Source of the DNA: Bacteroidota bacterium
Lineage (GTDB): Bacteria > Bacteroidota > Bacteroidia > Chitinophagales > Chitinophagaceae
Assembly (NCBI GenBank): GCA_018267615.1
Contig: JAFDYD010000001.1
Coordinates: forward strand, 101,945-165,944
Direction of reading: 5' to 3'
DNA: 64,000 nt
The notes beneath the pieces are model-generated. The model made no database searches. It was not told the DNA's origin and saw only the letters and a list, made by a program, of their open reading frames with translations. Within the stretch, counting starts at the first letter, position 1. The number at the start of each line of letters is the position of its first letter. Positions 1-8,934 of the stretch are shown piece after piece. The position numbers and the translations under genes were made by a program.

Positions 1-42
1 TAAATAACAAAATCATGAATCAAACTGACTGTTATGAAAATA

Positions 43-70
43 AAAAGCCCCGCTTTTTTGCGGGACTTTT
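43..70. terminator. Hairpin terminator of a gene left of the window
   Basis: An 11-base arm (AAAAGCCCCGC) pairs with GCGGGACTTTT across a loop of six T, with one G-T type mismatch. A-rich and T-rich flanks make it usable as an intrinsic terminator in either direction. No gene is visible on its left, so it probably ends a gene lying outside the window. Confidence 0.7.
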
Positions 71-583
71 ATTATTTGGATGGGTTAGTAAGTACAGGGA
101 AATGAAATTCCCTACACAATATTAAAAATAATTTTTTCTATTCAAAAAAATTTTCCAATAAATTTTATACACATTTTTTTAGCATCTGTGGAAAGCGAGT
201 ATAAAAACCGACTTAAAAAAACTGATCGAAAGAAGAAAATCATTAAAATAAATCCTGAATTTTTTTTTTATTATTTTTTTTGATTTCGCTGCAATGCTGA
301 TGAATACAGCGTTTCAGAGGATTCGTTTTTTTGAACTAAAAAAAATAATTGTTGAAGTTGTGATTTGCCTGCCTCAAATTTTCACGTTTTTTATGTGCAA
401 AACATGGAGAAAACCCTTCAAAAAATTTTTTTTCAAATAAGGTTAAAAAGGCTCCGTTATACCCAAAATACTAACATAAAAACAAGTTTTGCAGTTGTTG
501 AGCAGTACACGTTTGATTGGCGGTAACTTGAAAATCCGGAATAGCATACACTATTTTAATTAGGTTTACATAAAATTTGGAGT
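71..583. other. AT-rich non-coding stretch before lpxD
   Basis: About 510 bases without a credible gene. The middle is very AT-rich, with several runs of T or A. There is one perfect DnaA-box-like 9-mer (TTATACACA) at 165-173 but no cluster of such boxes. The right end must hold the lpxD promoter. A TA-N3-TTTG string lies just before the start codon, one base longer than the usual TAnnTTTG spacing. I see no RNA gene or riboswitch. Confidence 0.5.
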
Positions 584-1537
584 ATGAAATTTCCTTCCCC
601 GGTATCATTGCAATGGATGGCAGCATTTCTTGGTGCCGAACTGATGGGCGATAAAAATGATATGGCTACCGGCATTAATGAATTGCATAAAGTAGAAAAA
701 GGTGACCTCGCATTTGTGGATCATCCTAAATACTATGATACATGCATTAACTCGGCGGCATCTTTTATTATTATTAATAAAGTTGTTCCATATCCGGAGG
801 GAAAAGCATTGTTGATTGTTGATCAGCCATTCGAGGCATACCTGAAAATTGTAAATCATTTTCGTCCATTTGAACCGGCTGTAAAAAGTGTTAGCGACTC
901 TGCTGTCATTGGAGAAGGAACATATATTTATCCCGGATCGTTCGTCGGTCACCATGTTGTAATTGGGAAAAATTGTATGATCCATCCGAATGTTTCGATT
1001 CTTGATTATACAATTATCGGTAATAATGTGGTGATCCAAGCCGGAACTGTTATCGGATCAGATGCATTTTATTATAACACAAAAAAAGATCGCGAGGTAT
1101 GGTATAAGAGAATGCAGAGTTGCGGAAGAGTAGTTATAGAAGATGATGTTGAGATTGGTGCCGGTTGCACCATTGATCGTGGCGTAACAAGCGATACCGT
1201 TATTGGTCGTGGCACCAAAATGGATAATATGATTCATATTGGTCACGATACTTTCGTCGGGAAAAATTGTTTGTTTGCGGCGCAGGTTGGAATTGCGGGC
1301 GCCGTGAATATAGGTGATGGCGTTATATTATGGGGACAAGTTGGAGTTAGTAAAACATTATCTATCGGCGACAATGCTGTGGTGCTTGCACAAAGCGGCG
1401 TACCATCTTCGCTCGAAGGCAATAAAACTTATTTTGGATATCCTGCAGATGATGCTGCAAAAAAAAGAAGAGAAGTGGTTTGGATAAAAAGAATTCCGGA
1501 ATTGTGGAAGAAGGTGATGGAGTCGGGCGGAAGTTGA
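584..1537 (+). CDS. lpxD: LpxD-type UDP-3-O-acylglucosamine N-acyltransferase
   Basis: LpxD moves a 3-hydroxyacyl chain from acyl carrier protein to the amino group of UDP-3-O-acylglucosamine, a cytoplasmic step of lipid A synthesis. Residues 1-100 resemble the LpxD N-terminal domain. From about 105 to 290 the chain is a run of hexapeptide repeats forming a left-handed beta-helix. His221 in the string IHIGHD lies where the catalytic histidine is expected. At 317 residues it is slightly shorter than the usual 340 or so, mainly at the C-terminal helix. No lpxC, fabZ or lpxA is nearby, so this may be a second, paralogous LpxD rather than the main one. The ATG is preceded by GGAG at suitable spacing. 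Confidence 0.85.
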   Translation: MKFPSPVSLQWMAAFLGAELMGDKNDMATGINELHKVEKGDLAFVDHPKYYDTCINSAASFIIINKVVPYPEGKALLIVDQPFEAYLKIVNHFRPFEPAVKSVSDSAVIGEGTYIYPGSFVGHHVVIGKNCMIHPNVSILDYTIIGNNVVIQAGTVIGSDAFYYNTKKDREVWYKRMQSCGRVVIEDDVEIGAGCTIDRGVTSDTVIGRGTKMDNMIHIGHDTFVGKNCLFAAQVGIAGAVNIGDGVILWGQVGVSKTLSIGDNAVVLAQSGVPSSLEGNKTYFGYPADDAAKKRREVVWIKRIPELWKKVMESGGS

Positions 1538-1562
1538 TTAGTTGAAAAATTGATTGGTCGAT

Positions 1563-1708
1563 AAGTTTTGAACCATGATTAAAGGATTGAAGGATTATGA
1601 TGAAATTCTATTAATTATCAGTGCAAACGTCAATGATCTGATATGATCCCATTGGCGTTTGTAAACTTCATGATAATCCTTCAATCCTTTAATCATGGTT
1701 CAAAACTT
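1563..1708. repeat. Palindromic repeat, family A (copy 1)
   Basis: Two 42-base arms (1563-1604 and 1667-1708) are inverted copies with one mismatch. They contain the family core TGAACCATGATTAAAGGATT. A second inverted pair is nested inside (GCAAACGTCAATG near 1623 against CATTGGCGTTTG). It lies between two converging genes. The same core recurs at 5958-6076 and, diverged, at 19829, 21248 and 22281. Confidence 0.9.
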
Positions 1709-1715
1709 AACTTAC

Positions 1716-2798
1716 TCAAGGTTCTGTGTTATAATCATAAGGCAGCAGCTCCGCCAATTTTTTCCAGGCCCAATAACCGATATTAGTTACTTCAGATTGC
1801 TCATAGAAATATCCGTTTTCTTCAATGATAAAACCATCGACAATATCCAAAGCTGATATTTGCACTTTCGCGGTAGCCGGAAATTTATTAATAGCCAGAT
1901 ATTTTTTATCGGGCACCTGGTTTTTATAATTTACCCGGATACGTCCTTTGATATTTAATTCAACATCTCCACTGTCAACAGAATAAATGGCCGGATCATA
2001 AGGATCTTCAAGTACAGACGCCTTATTATTGTCTGCCGCATCCAGCATTTCGATTTGATACCCTTCATCTTTTAATGTACTATCATACCAGCAACGCATG
2101 AAATGCAATCTCGATCCGATATAAGTTCTGTAGCGATTTCTCTTCCATATTTTTTGTTGCTCCGGACTTCCAGTGAGTTCTTCAAATAATGGGTAACCAG
2201 TATAACTGCTAATGCGGGTATTGTAATCATAAACAAAGGAATCCAACTGGTATTTTATTTTATAACCGAGTGCATTATTGGTGATCACAATATTTTCTGT
2301 TGATTTTACTTTTAACTTATTTCTTTTTTTATAGAAGTAAAACTTCACCACGCTTTTATTTTCTATCGTGCACGAATCTGCATTGGGAGTGGTGCCGATA
2401 AAATTAGCTAGAAAGAACTGTCCATATTTTTCCCATCCATCGGCAACTTCTGCACTTCCGGCAACAACAACTTCTGTCATGGCTTTATCTTGTTCCTTCA
2501 ATTCAATTTTGATGGAATCCTTTTGTTTGTCGGCATTACTGATGCGGACAACATTCGTTTCATAACCGGTGTAGGAAACAACCAGGTCATATCCTCCATT
2601 TGCGAGACGTAGAAAAAAATTCCCGTCATTATTCGAAACCGTTCCCTTAGTTGTATTCTGACAAAATACAGATGCCCCCGCGAGAGGCTGCTGGGTTTTT
2701 TGTGATACGATCTTTCCCGATATGGAAAAATATTTGTCCTGCGCAAATGCTGCGAAAGATAACACAACAGCCAGGCTGCTTAACAAAATTTGCTTCAT
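1716..2798 (-). CDS. Secreted CarboxypepD_reg-like domain protein
   Basis: An exported protein of unknown function. Residues 1-20 are a signal peptide ending AAFAQ. Residues about 24-95 form a carboxypeptidase regulatory-like beta-sandwich (ISGKIVSQKTQQPLAGASV, then DGNFFLRL and VVSYTGYE), common at the N-terminus of Bacteroidota surface proteins. The remaining 260 or so residues match no family I recognise and show no membrane segment. It is too short to be a TonB-dependent receptor, so it is probably a periplasmic or cell-surface accessory protein. It is transcribed alone; the next gene upstream on its strand ends far to its left. Confidence 0.7.
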   Translation of the reverse strand: MKQILLSSLAVVLSFAAFAQDKYFSISGKIVSQKTQQPLAGASVFCQNTTKGTVSNNDGNFFLRLANGGYDLVVSYTGYETNVVRISNADKQKDSIKIELKEQDKAMTEVVVAGSAEVADGWEKYGQFFLANFIGTTPNADSCTIENKSVVKFYFYKKRNKLKVKSTENIVITNNALGYKIKYQLDSFVYDYNTRISSYTGYPLFEELTGSPEQQKIWKRNRYRTYIGSRLHFMRCWYDSTLKDEGYQIEMLDAADNNKASVLEDPYDPAIYSVDSGDVELNIKGRIRVNYKNQVPDKKYLAINKFPATAKVQISALDIVDGFIIEENGYFYEQSEVTNIGYWAWKKLAELLPYDYNTEP

Positions 2799-2861
2799 GA
2801 AGATTGATTGAGGTTATTTTATAACGAATAACCATAGCATGAAGTATGCTAGATTTTAGTT

Positions 2862-3857
2862 TTATGCTTTCGTTACATGGAAAAGATAATCCTGGCAGGC
2901 TTTACGGATGGTCTGCTCTAACGGCGTAAATGTAAAATCGGGGAAATACTGCTGAATTTTACGACTGTCGTAATAGGTTTGTCCCTGTGCACTTCTTGCA
3001 TTTTCTTTTGTAAGCAAGGGGGATGAACCAGAAAAAAAAGATTTCAATTTTTCCCATCTCCATGCAAGAGCCGCTAAAAAAGGAGTGGCTTTCAGATGAG
3101 GTCTTTTTTTTGTAAATCCATCAGAGATGGTATCAAGCAACCGGTGAAAAGACCAATTCTCACTGCTTATTAAAAAACGTTCTCCACCGATATCACTCTG
3201 TAATAACATCACCACTGCTTTTGCAGTATCACGAACGTCCACGAATCCGTTTACACCTTCGGTGTACCAGGGGAATTCATCATAAGAAGATTTGAACAAA
3301 GCGCAGCTCGTGTTGTTCCAATCGCCAAAGCCGAGTATCGTACTTGGATTTACGATCACGGCATGCAATCCTTCAGCCATGCCTCGCCATACTTCCATTT
3401 CAGCATGATATTTACTGATGGCATAATGAGATTGCAAATGTTTTTCTTCCCATTGCTTTCCTTCATCGATTGTACCGCCATCTTCGTTTGTTCCCAGTGC
3501 GGAAACGGAACTGACATATACCAGTTTTTTTATTTTTTTTTCGATTGCAACGTTGACAATATTGGTAGTGCCATCAATATTTGTTTTGTACATCTCTTTT
3601 CTTTCGGCGGGATTGGAAGATACTTTTGCGGCAGCATGAACAACAATATCACATTCTTCCATCATTTTTTCCAGGATGGATATATCGAGTATATCACCTT
3701 CCACCCATTCTACTTTTGATAAAATATCTGCAGGAATAAAAAAAGGAAGTTTCTGACTTCGACGAAGCGCTTTCACCTGGTAATTTCTACCTACCAATTC
3801 GCTGATGATATAAGCACCAAGAAAACCAGTACCACCTGTGACAAATACACTGTTCAT
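2862..3857 (-). CDS. NAD-dependent epimerase/dehydratase (extended SDR)
   Basis: An extended short-chain dehydrogenase of about 331 residues. The Rossmann motif GGTGFLGAY is at the extreme N-terminus, and the active-site pair YAISKYHAE follows a VYVSSVSALG strand. Such enzymes act on nucleotide sugars, dihydroflavonol-like ketones or sterol-like substrates, and the substrate cannot be read from the sequence. The start is the ATG giving MNSVFVTGG. The longer frame adds 20 residues encoded partly by a repeat and not typical of the family. It lies downstream of a hydroxyacyl-CoA dehydrogenase on the same strand, separated by a palindromic repeat. Confidence 0.8.
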   Translation of the reverse strand: MNSVFVTGGTGFLGAYIISELVGRNYQVKALRRSQKLPFFIPADILSKVEWVEGDILDISILEKMMEECDIVVHAAAKVSSNPAERKEMYKTNIDGTTNIVNVAIEKKIKKLVYVSSVSALGTNEDGGTIDEGKQWEEKHLQSHYAISKYHAEMEVWRGMAEGLHAVIVNPSTILGFGDWNNTSCALFKSSYDEFPWYTEGVNGFVDVRDTAKAVVMLLQSDIGGERFLISSENWSFHRLLDTISDGFTKKRPHLKATPFLAALAWRWEKLKSFFSGSSPLLTKENARSAQGQTYYDSRKIQQYFPDFTFTPLEQTIRKACQDYLFHVTKA

Positions 3858-3886
3858 AGTAAGACAATCTTTTTTTGCTGAAGCAA

Positions 3887-3965
3887 AGAGTGTGAGCGAA
3901 GAGCGAGAGCGATGCAATATCGTATTTTCTCTCCCTCACTCTCCGCTCTCACTCCCCACTCTCAT
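3887..3965. repeat. Palindromic word repeat (GAGAGTG/GAGCGAG family)
   Basis: The left half is built from GTGAGCGA and GAGCGAGAGCG. The right half is its degenerate reverse complement (CTCTCCCTCACTCTCCGCTC). The right part overlaps the end of the upstream dehydrogenase gene on the minus strand and encodes its last residues (ESGE and stop). Confidence 0.7.
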
Positions 3966-4800
3966 ACTCATAGTATCCTTTTCCTGTTTTTCTTCCCAGT
4001 TCTTTCTTTAAAACTTTTTCTTCCTGGATTGGAGAAGGTTTTAATCTTTTTGGTTTACCCATGGCTTCATACACGGAATTACTGACTGCATAATTAATAT
4101 CATTTCCGATTAGATCCATAAGCCGGAAAGGTCCCATTTTAAATCCGGAATTTTCCATCATCTTATCGATCGTTTCAAAATCGCTGATACCTTCTTCAAT
4201 CAATCGCAACGCTTCTATATAATAAGGTCTCGCTACATGGTTCACGATAAAACCTGGGGCATCTTTGCAAAGCACCGGAGTTTTGTTGAGTTTACGAGCG
4301 AGTTCAACAATTGTGGATCTTGTATTTTCATTGGTTTCATCCGTTACCACAACTTCTACCAGTTTCATAATGGTGGCCGGATTAAAAAAATGCATTCCCA
4401 CCACACGTTCCGAATGTATTATTTTTTTTGCAATGGCAGTAACAGAGAGTGAAGATGTGTTTGTTGCAAAAATGGTTTCTGTTTGATTGATGGAAGCCAA
4501 TCGATTGAACAAATCCGTTTTTGCAGTTTCTACTTCAATGATGGCTTCGACGATAATATCAGCCTTGCAGTCGTTGATATCGCTGGTGAAATATAATTTT
4601 TCTGTAATGGCATTTTTTTGTTGGGGATTGATTTTATTCTTCTCAACTAATCCCTGTAAATTTTTTTCTATATTGATTTTTGCTTGCTGTATTACGGAAG
4701 CATTCAGATCAAACAAAATAGTGCTAAATCCATTTTGCGCCATCGACTGTGCGATACCACTGCCCATGGTGCCCGCTCCGCAAACGCAGATTTTTTGCAT
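3949..4800 (-). CDS. 3-hydroxybutyryl-CoA / 3-hydroxyacyl-CoA dehydrogenase
   Basis: NAD(P)-dependent oxidation of 3-hydroxyacyl-CoA to 3-ketoacyl-CoA, in fatty acid or butyrate-type metabolism, in the cytoplasm. This is the single-function 283-residue form (HBDH/PaaH type). The N-terminal Rossmann motif is GAGTMGSGIAQ. The catalytic histidine string is GMHFFNPATIMKLVE. The C-terminal 3HCDH domain contains KDAPGFIVNHVARPYY. The start is the ATG giving MQKICVCGAG; 21 upstream in-frame codons are repeat-derived and unlike the family. The last few residues are encoded inside a palindromic repeat. No thiolase or crotonase gene is adjacent. Confidence 0.9.
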   Translation of the reverse strand: MQKICVCGAGTMGSGIAQSMAQNGFSTILFDLNASVIQQAKINIEKNLQGLVEKNKINPQQKNAITEKLYFTSDINDCKADIIVEAIIEVETAKTDLFNRLASINQTETIFATNTSSLSVTAIAKKIIHSERVVGMHFFNPATIMKLVEVVVTDETNENTRSTIVELARKLNKTPVLCKDAPGFIVNHVARPYYIEALRLIEEGISDFETIDKMMENSGFKMGPFRLMDLIGNDINYAVSNSVYEAMGKPKRLKPSPIQEEKVLKKELGRKTGKGYYEYESGE

Positions 4801-4828
4801 AATCAGAATTTGAGATAAAGTTATGGTA

Positions 4829-4884
4829 GAAAGGTATAAGGTGTAAGGTATATGGTATGCCATACCTTATACCCTACACCTTTC
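4829..4884. repeat. Palindromic word repeat (AAGGTATAAGG family)
   Basis: Words of the type AAGGTRTAAGG on the left are answered by CCTTATACCCTACACCTTTC on the right around a GGTATGCCATACC centre. It fills the gap between two genes on the same strand and touches the pheS stop codon. Confidence 0.75.
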
Positions 4885-5920
4885 ACGTGGCAGACACAAA
4901 CTGGTTTAAAAACCTTACATCATTCTGTGAGTATAGCCGAAGATCGTTGATGCGGTATTTAAGTTGACAGATTCTTTCGATGCCCATACCGAATGCGAAG
5001 CCGGTGTATTTGTTGCTGTCGATATTAAAATTCTCCAACATTTTAGGATGAACCATACCGCTACCCAATATTTCAACCCAGCCGGTATGCTTGCATACAT
5101 TACATCCAACGCCGCCGCATATGCGACAATTGATATCCATTTCTGCACTGGGTTCAGTAAAAGGAAAATAAGAAGGGCGGAAACGGATTTTCACATCTTT
5201 CCCGAACATCTCCTGCACAAAAAAATAAAGTGTTTGTTTCAAATCGGCGAACGAAACATTTTCATCTATATATAAACCTTCCGTTTGATGAAAAAAGCAA
5301 TGCGCTCTTGCGCTAATGGTTTCGTTGCGATACACTCGGCCCGGGCAGATAATCCTGATTGGCGGTTTTTGTTTTTCCATCACGCGTGCCTGCACGCTGC
5401 TCGTATGTGTGCGCAGTAACCAATCCGGTTGCTGATGAATATAGAATGTGTCCTGCATATCGCGCGCAGGATGATTCAGCGGCAGATTCAACGCAGTGAA
5501 ATTATGCCAGTCATCTTCTATTTCCGGACCTTCTGCAACGGAAAAACCAAGTCTCCCGAAAATATGAATGATCTCATTTTTAACAAGACTGATCGGATGA
5601 CGCGTTCCTAGCGGAAGTTGATCTCCAGGAAGAGAAAGATCGATATTATCTGCCAGCGTCTTTCCTGAATCCTGTTGAGAACCCGATTGCTTCCAATCTT
5701 CATATTTTGCTTCTGCAAATTGTTTGAATTCATTTAGTATCTGTCCGAATTCTTTTTTCTTATCATTCGGAACATTTTTCATTTCCGCAAAAAGATTTTT
5801 CATGATTCCTTTTGAACCAAGAAATTTAATGCGGTATGCTTCCAACGAATCGGGGCCATTTGGCTGGATGGATGCTATTTCCTGTTTGTATGCTTCAATT
5901 TGTTGTAACAACTGATCCAT
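4883..5920 (-). CDS. pheS: Phenylalanyl-tRNA synthetase alpha subunit
   Basis: Catalytic subunit of the class II enzyme that charges tRNA(Phe), working as an alpha2-beta2 complex in the cytoplasm. It has the N-terminal helical arm (residues 1-85), motif 2 (GRVYRNETISARAHCFFHQ) and motif 3 (GFAFGMGIERICQLKYRI). The segment CRICGGVGCNVCKHTGW is a cysteine-rich loop seen in many bacterial PheS proteins. The start giving MDQLLQQIEAY leaves 345 residues, a normal length; the longer frame adds 15 residues outside the family. pheT is not adjacent, so the subunits are encoded at separate loci here. Confidence 0.95.
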   Translation of the reverse strand: MDQLLQQIEAYKQEIASIQPNGPDSLEAYRIKFLGSKGIMKNLFAEMKNVPNDKKKEFGQILNEFKQFAEAKYEDWKQSGSQQDSGKTLADNIDLSLPGDQLPLGTRHPISLVKNEIIHIFGRLGFSVAEGPEIEDDWHNFTALNLPLNHPARDMQDTFYIHQQPDWLLRTHTSSVQARVMEKQKPPIRIICPGRVYRNETISARAHCFFHQTEGLYIDENVSFADLKQTLYFFVQEMFGKDVKIRFRPSYFPFTEPSAEMDINCRICGGVGCNVCKHTGWVEILGSGMVHPKMLENFNIDSNKYTGFAFGMGIERICQLKYRINDLRLYSQNDVRFLNQFVSAT

Positions 5921-5957
5921 GCGGCAAAGATAATGAAAACGGGGAAGGCGGAAGGTC

Positions 5958-6076
5958 TGAACCATGATTAAAGGATTGCAGGATTACCATGAATCTTATA
6001 AATAGATTTTTTTTGTTCCGGTTTCCTTATCAGTGTTCAAGTCATGGTAATCCTGCAATCCTTTAATCATGGTTCA
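5958..6076. repeat. Palindromic repeat, family A (copy 2)
   Basis: Two perfect 35-base arms (5958-5992 and 6042-6076) with the core TGAACCATGATTAAAGGATT, nearly identical to copy 1 at 1563-1708. It lies between two divergent genes (pheS and the arginase-like gene), where a terminator would make no sense. A mobile or structural role is therefore more likely. Confidence 0.9.
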
Positions 6077-6118
6077 AACATTTTTTTCCTGTAAGTTTGT
6101 TATCAAATCAAATCATTC

Positions 6119-7255
6119 ATGCTTTATAACCTGCATATCGTCGATTTTATTGATCCTATCAACCTGCAGGAAATATCATCTGAGCAAGAATACAACGACG
6201 GACAAATTGGAAAACAAATCGCGGTGTACGATAAAGATTTCCCTGATTTGTTACCGGCAGATATAATTCTTGTCGGCTGTCGCGAAGAACGTGGAGCGCG
6301 CAAAGGAAAAACGAATTTCAACGGCCCGGATATTATCCGTGAACAATTTTATAGTTTATATTATTGGCATACTGATATAAAGCTGGCAGATATCGGAAAT
6401 ATAAAAATGGGTGCAACACTTGCCGATACTTATGCCGCACTTAAAACAGTTGTTGCAGAATTAATTGGTATCGGTAAAACCGTTATCATATTGGGCGGTT
6501 CGCATGATCTCACGCTTTCTCAATATTACACTTACGCCTCGCGGAAGAAACTCATCGAAGTCACTTGTGTAGATGCGCTCATCGACATTAATATCGATTC
6601 TCTTTTTAAAAACGATAATTTCCTGATGGAGATGCTGACGGACGAGCCGAATTATATCCATCATTATAATCATATCGGTTTTCAAAGTTATTATGTGCAT
6701 CCGAATATGTTGGAAACAATGGATAAGTTGCGTTTCGATTGTTTTCGTGTCGGCAACGTAAAAGATAGTATCGAAGAAATGGAGCCAGTGATCCGCAATT
6801 CCAATTTATTCAGCTTTGATATATCATCTATCGCGAATGCTTATGCGCCCGCAAATTCCCTTTCCCCAAATGGTTTTACCGGCGAAGAAGCTTGCACGCT
6901 GATGCGTTATGCGGGATTGAGTCCGAATGTAAACACGATCGGTATTTACGGATATTTCCCGGAGAAGGACAGGGATAACCTCACTGCAAAACAGATTTCA
7001 CATATGCTCTGGTATTTGCTGGATGGAAAGAGCCGGGGGAGAAGGGAAGCCGCATTGAATGAAAAAGAATCCTTCCTGGAATTTCATACTGCTTTTGCAG
7101 AAGTTCAGACTACCTTTTTGCAAAGCAAAAAAACAAACCGCTGGTGGATGCAACTGCCCGATCAGAAATATATTGCCTGCTCTTATAACGATTATTTACT
7201 CGCCAGCAGTAATGAAATCCCCGAAAGATGGCTGAGAGCGCAGGAGAGAGGCTAA
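6119..7255 (+). CDS. Arginase/formimidoylglutamase-fold protein with altered metal site
   Basis: Belongs to the ureohydrolase (arginase, agmatinase, HutG) fold. Recognisable parts are VGCREERGARKGKTNFNGPD near residue 45, GGSHDLTLSQY near 124, SFDISSIANAYAP near 238 and GFTGEEACTLMRYAG near 260. Canonical manganese ligands come from GGDHS, DAHxD and SxDxDxxDP. Here the middle motif reads VDALIDIN (histidine replaced by leucine) and the last reads SFDISSIANA (second aspartate replaced by serine). I recall this as a Bacteroidota subfamily usually named formimidoylglutamase. True ureohydrolase activity is doubtful. No hut genes are adjacent. It is monocistronic between a palindrome and an AT-rich word repeat. 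Confidence 0.7.
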   Translation: MLYNLHIVDFIDPINLQEISSEQEYNDGQIGKQIAVYDKDFPDLLPADIILVGCREERGARKGKTNFNGPDIIREQFYSLYYWHTDIKLADIGNIKMGATLADTYAALKTVVAELIGIGKTVIILGGSHDLTLSQYYTYASRKKLIEVTCVDALIDINIDSLFKNDNFLMEMLTDEPNYIHHYNHIGFQSYYVHPNMLETMDKLRFDCFRVGNVKDSIEEMEPVIRNSNLFSFDISSIANAYAPANSLSPNGFTGEEACTLMRYAGLSPNVNTIGIYGYFPEKDRDNLTAKQISHMLWYLLDGKSRGRREAALNEKESFLEFHTAFAEVQTTFLQSKKTNRWWMQLPDQKYIACSYNDYLLASSNEIPERWLRAQERG

Positions 7256-7261
7256 CAGTGA

Positions 7262-7321
7262 ACTTTTATATTTGATTATTTAATATTCAATATTCAACAA
7301 TCAATATTCAATACTCAAGTA
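7262..7321. repeat. Tandem AT-rich word repeat (CAATATTCAA family)
   Basis: Consecutive variants of AATATTCAA and CAATCAATATTCAA. Unlike most other gaps this is not an obvious palindrome but looks like one arm of one. The same words form both arms of the repeat at 39192-39307, and a related string lies inside mutL at about 9536-9585. Confidence 0.6.
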
Positions 7322-7337
7322 AATAATTTTTTCCTTA

Positions 7338-8750
7338 ATGACAATAAGAATGCTTCGATCTTTACTTTGCGGTTCGGTTATTTTCTTATTTTCCTGCAGT
7401 ACACAAAAAAAAATCGATGGAATCGCCAAAACTAATGTGCTTGATAATGAGTCATTGAAAACCGCGCATATTGGTATCAGTGTGTTTGATCCTTCTGCCA
7501 ACCAGTATTTATACAATCACCAGGGTGAAAAATATTTTGTACCTGCCAGCAATACCAAATTATTCTCTTTGTATGCAGGAATGAAATATCTCGGTGATTC
7601 ATTAACTGGTATCAGGTTTATCGAAAAAGATACCGCGATATTTCTACTGCCGGCCGGCGACCCGACACTGTTGCATGCAGATTTTAAGAAGCAGCCGGTG
7701 ATTGATTTTTTGAAAGCCACAAAGAAAAATATTTATGTCGTAGATTTTAACTGGGATGAACAAGCGCTTGGTCTCGGATGGTCGTGGGATGATTATAATG
7801 ATGATTATATGGTTGAACGTAGTGCACTGCCCGTGTATGGAAATATCATCAAATGGGTTGAAGAAAAACAAAAACAGGAACAAAAAAACAATTTCGAACC
7901 GTCGCCTTTTATTTATTCCATCCCGGAAGTAAACTGGAAAGTAAAATTTACGACAGGCAATATGCAGCCAGGTTTTTTCGTAAAAAGAAGAAAGGACGAA
8001 AATGTTTTCGATATCACGCAGGGTAATGAAACCTACAAAGCACAAGATGTTCCTTTTGTTACAAACGGACTCGCTTCTGCCATAGAACTATTAAAAGATA
8101 CAATTGGTAAAGAAATTTTAATTACAAAACGATTACCAGGAACCGGGCAACCATCTTATAAAATAAAATCATCTCATATCGGCGGGATGAACATGGAGAC
8201 GGGACCACCAGCCGATGACGAAATGAGAATCATTCATTCGCAACTGGCAGATTCTCTTTTTGTGCCGATGATGTATAGAAGTGATAATTTTTTTGCGGAA
8301 CAAACGCTGTTGATGGCCAGTAATGAGAAACTGGGGGTGATGAACGACCAGAAGATCATCGATACATTATTAAAAACCGATTTGAAAGAATTGCCGCAAA
8401 CCCCTTATTGGGCGGATGGAAGCGGGTTGAGCCGATTTAATTTATTTAGTCCAAATGATTTTACCTGGTTACTGAATAAAATGAAAAATGAATTTGGGAT
8501 GGAAAGGATGAAACGCATTCTTCCGACCGGCGGCAGAGGAACATTGCGCAGCTATTACAAAAGTGATAACAATTATATTTTTGCAAAAACGGGTTCGCTC
8601 ACTGGCGTGATTTGCTTAAGCGGCTATTTATATACTGTAAAAGGAAAACTGCTCATATTCTCTGTGCTGGTTAATAATCATAACACAAATTCAGGAACGA
8701 TTCGAAAAGCAGTAGAAGGATTTTTGTTGGCTCTGCATAAGAAATATTAA
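7338..8750 (+). CDS. dacB: D-alanyl-D-alanine carboxypeptidase/endopeptidase, PBP4 family
   Basis: A penicillin-binding protein of class C (DacB, peptidase family S13) that trims peptidoglycan peptides in the periplasm. It has the three active-site motifs: SxxK as VPASNTKLFS near residue 75, SxN as MYRSDNFFAEQ near 317, and KTG as AKTGSLTG near 417. The N-terminus (SVIFLFSCSTQ) ends in a lipobox-like cysteine, so it may be a lipoprotein. Length (470 residues) is normal. Two ATG codons four codons apart are possible starts, and both keep the signal peptide. It appears to be transcribed alone. Confidence 0.9.
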   Translation: MTIRMLRSLLCGSVIFLFSCSTQKKIDGIAKTNVLDNESLKTAHIGISVFDPSANQYLYNHQGEKYFVPASNTKLFSLYAGMKYLGDSLTGIRFIEKDTAIFLLPAGDPTLLHADFKKQPVIDFLKATKKNIYVVDFNWDEQALGLGWSWDDYNDDYMVERSALPVYGNIIKWVEEKQKQEQKNNFEPSPFIYSIPEVNWKVKFTTGNMQPGFFVKRRKDENVFDITQGNETYKAQDVPFVTNGLASAIELLKDTIGKEILITKRLPGTGQPSYKIKSSHIGGMNMETGPPADDEMRIIHSQLADSLFVPMMYRSDNFFAEQTLLMASNEKLGVMNDQKIIDTLLKTDLKELPQTPYWADGSGLSRFNLFSPNDFTWLLNKMKNEFGMERMKRILPTGGRGTLRSYYKSDNNYIFAKTGSLTGVICLSGYLYTVKGKLLIFSVLVNNHNTNSGTIRKAVEGFLLALHKKY

Positions 8751-8786
8751 CTCGGACGAAATACTCCTGAAAATCGGTTTTATTTA

Positions 8787-8909
8787 AACTCCGCCCCAAA
8801 GGGCGGAGCTAATGCCGGAGCATTTCATAAAATTAAAATTTGCTCAATAAAGATCATAGACAAATCTAACACGATGTCACCAACTAGCTCCGCCCTTTAG
8901 GGCGGAGTT
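8787..8909. repeat. Nested palindrome pair (CTCCGCCC-GGGCGGAG)
   Basis: Two 25-base arms (8787-8811 and 8885-8909) are inverted copies with one mismatch. Each arm is itself a hairpin: CTCCGCCC, a four-base loop, GGGCGGAG. It lies between converging genes (dacB and mutL). As RNA each arm could fold alone or pair with the other. It could act as a bidirectional terminator, although there is no clear T-run after each stem. Confidence 0.85.
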
Positions 8910-8934
8910 CAATGATAAGAAATTAATTCGGTCG

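Noticed and set aside
120..480. Possible replication origin: AT-rich stretch with TTATACACA at 165-173
   Set aside because: Only one consensus DnaA box; a second candidate (CTGTGGAAA) has two mismatches. No dnaA, dnaN or other origin-linked gene is near. AT-rich intergenic DNA is common in this phylum.
605..1039. Antisense open frame of 144 codons within lpxD
   Set aside because: It is a shadow of lpxD: composition is unlike a protein, there is no family resemblance, and the plus-strand gene is well supported.
1563..1708. Intrinsic terminator for lpxD
   Set aside because: The arms are far longer than needed, there is no T-run directly after the stem, and the near-identical element at 5958-6076 lies between divergent genes.
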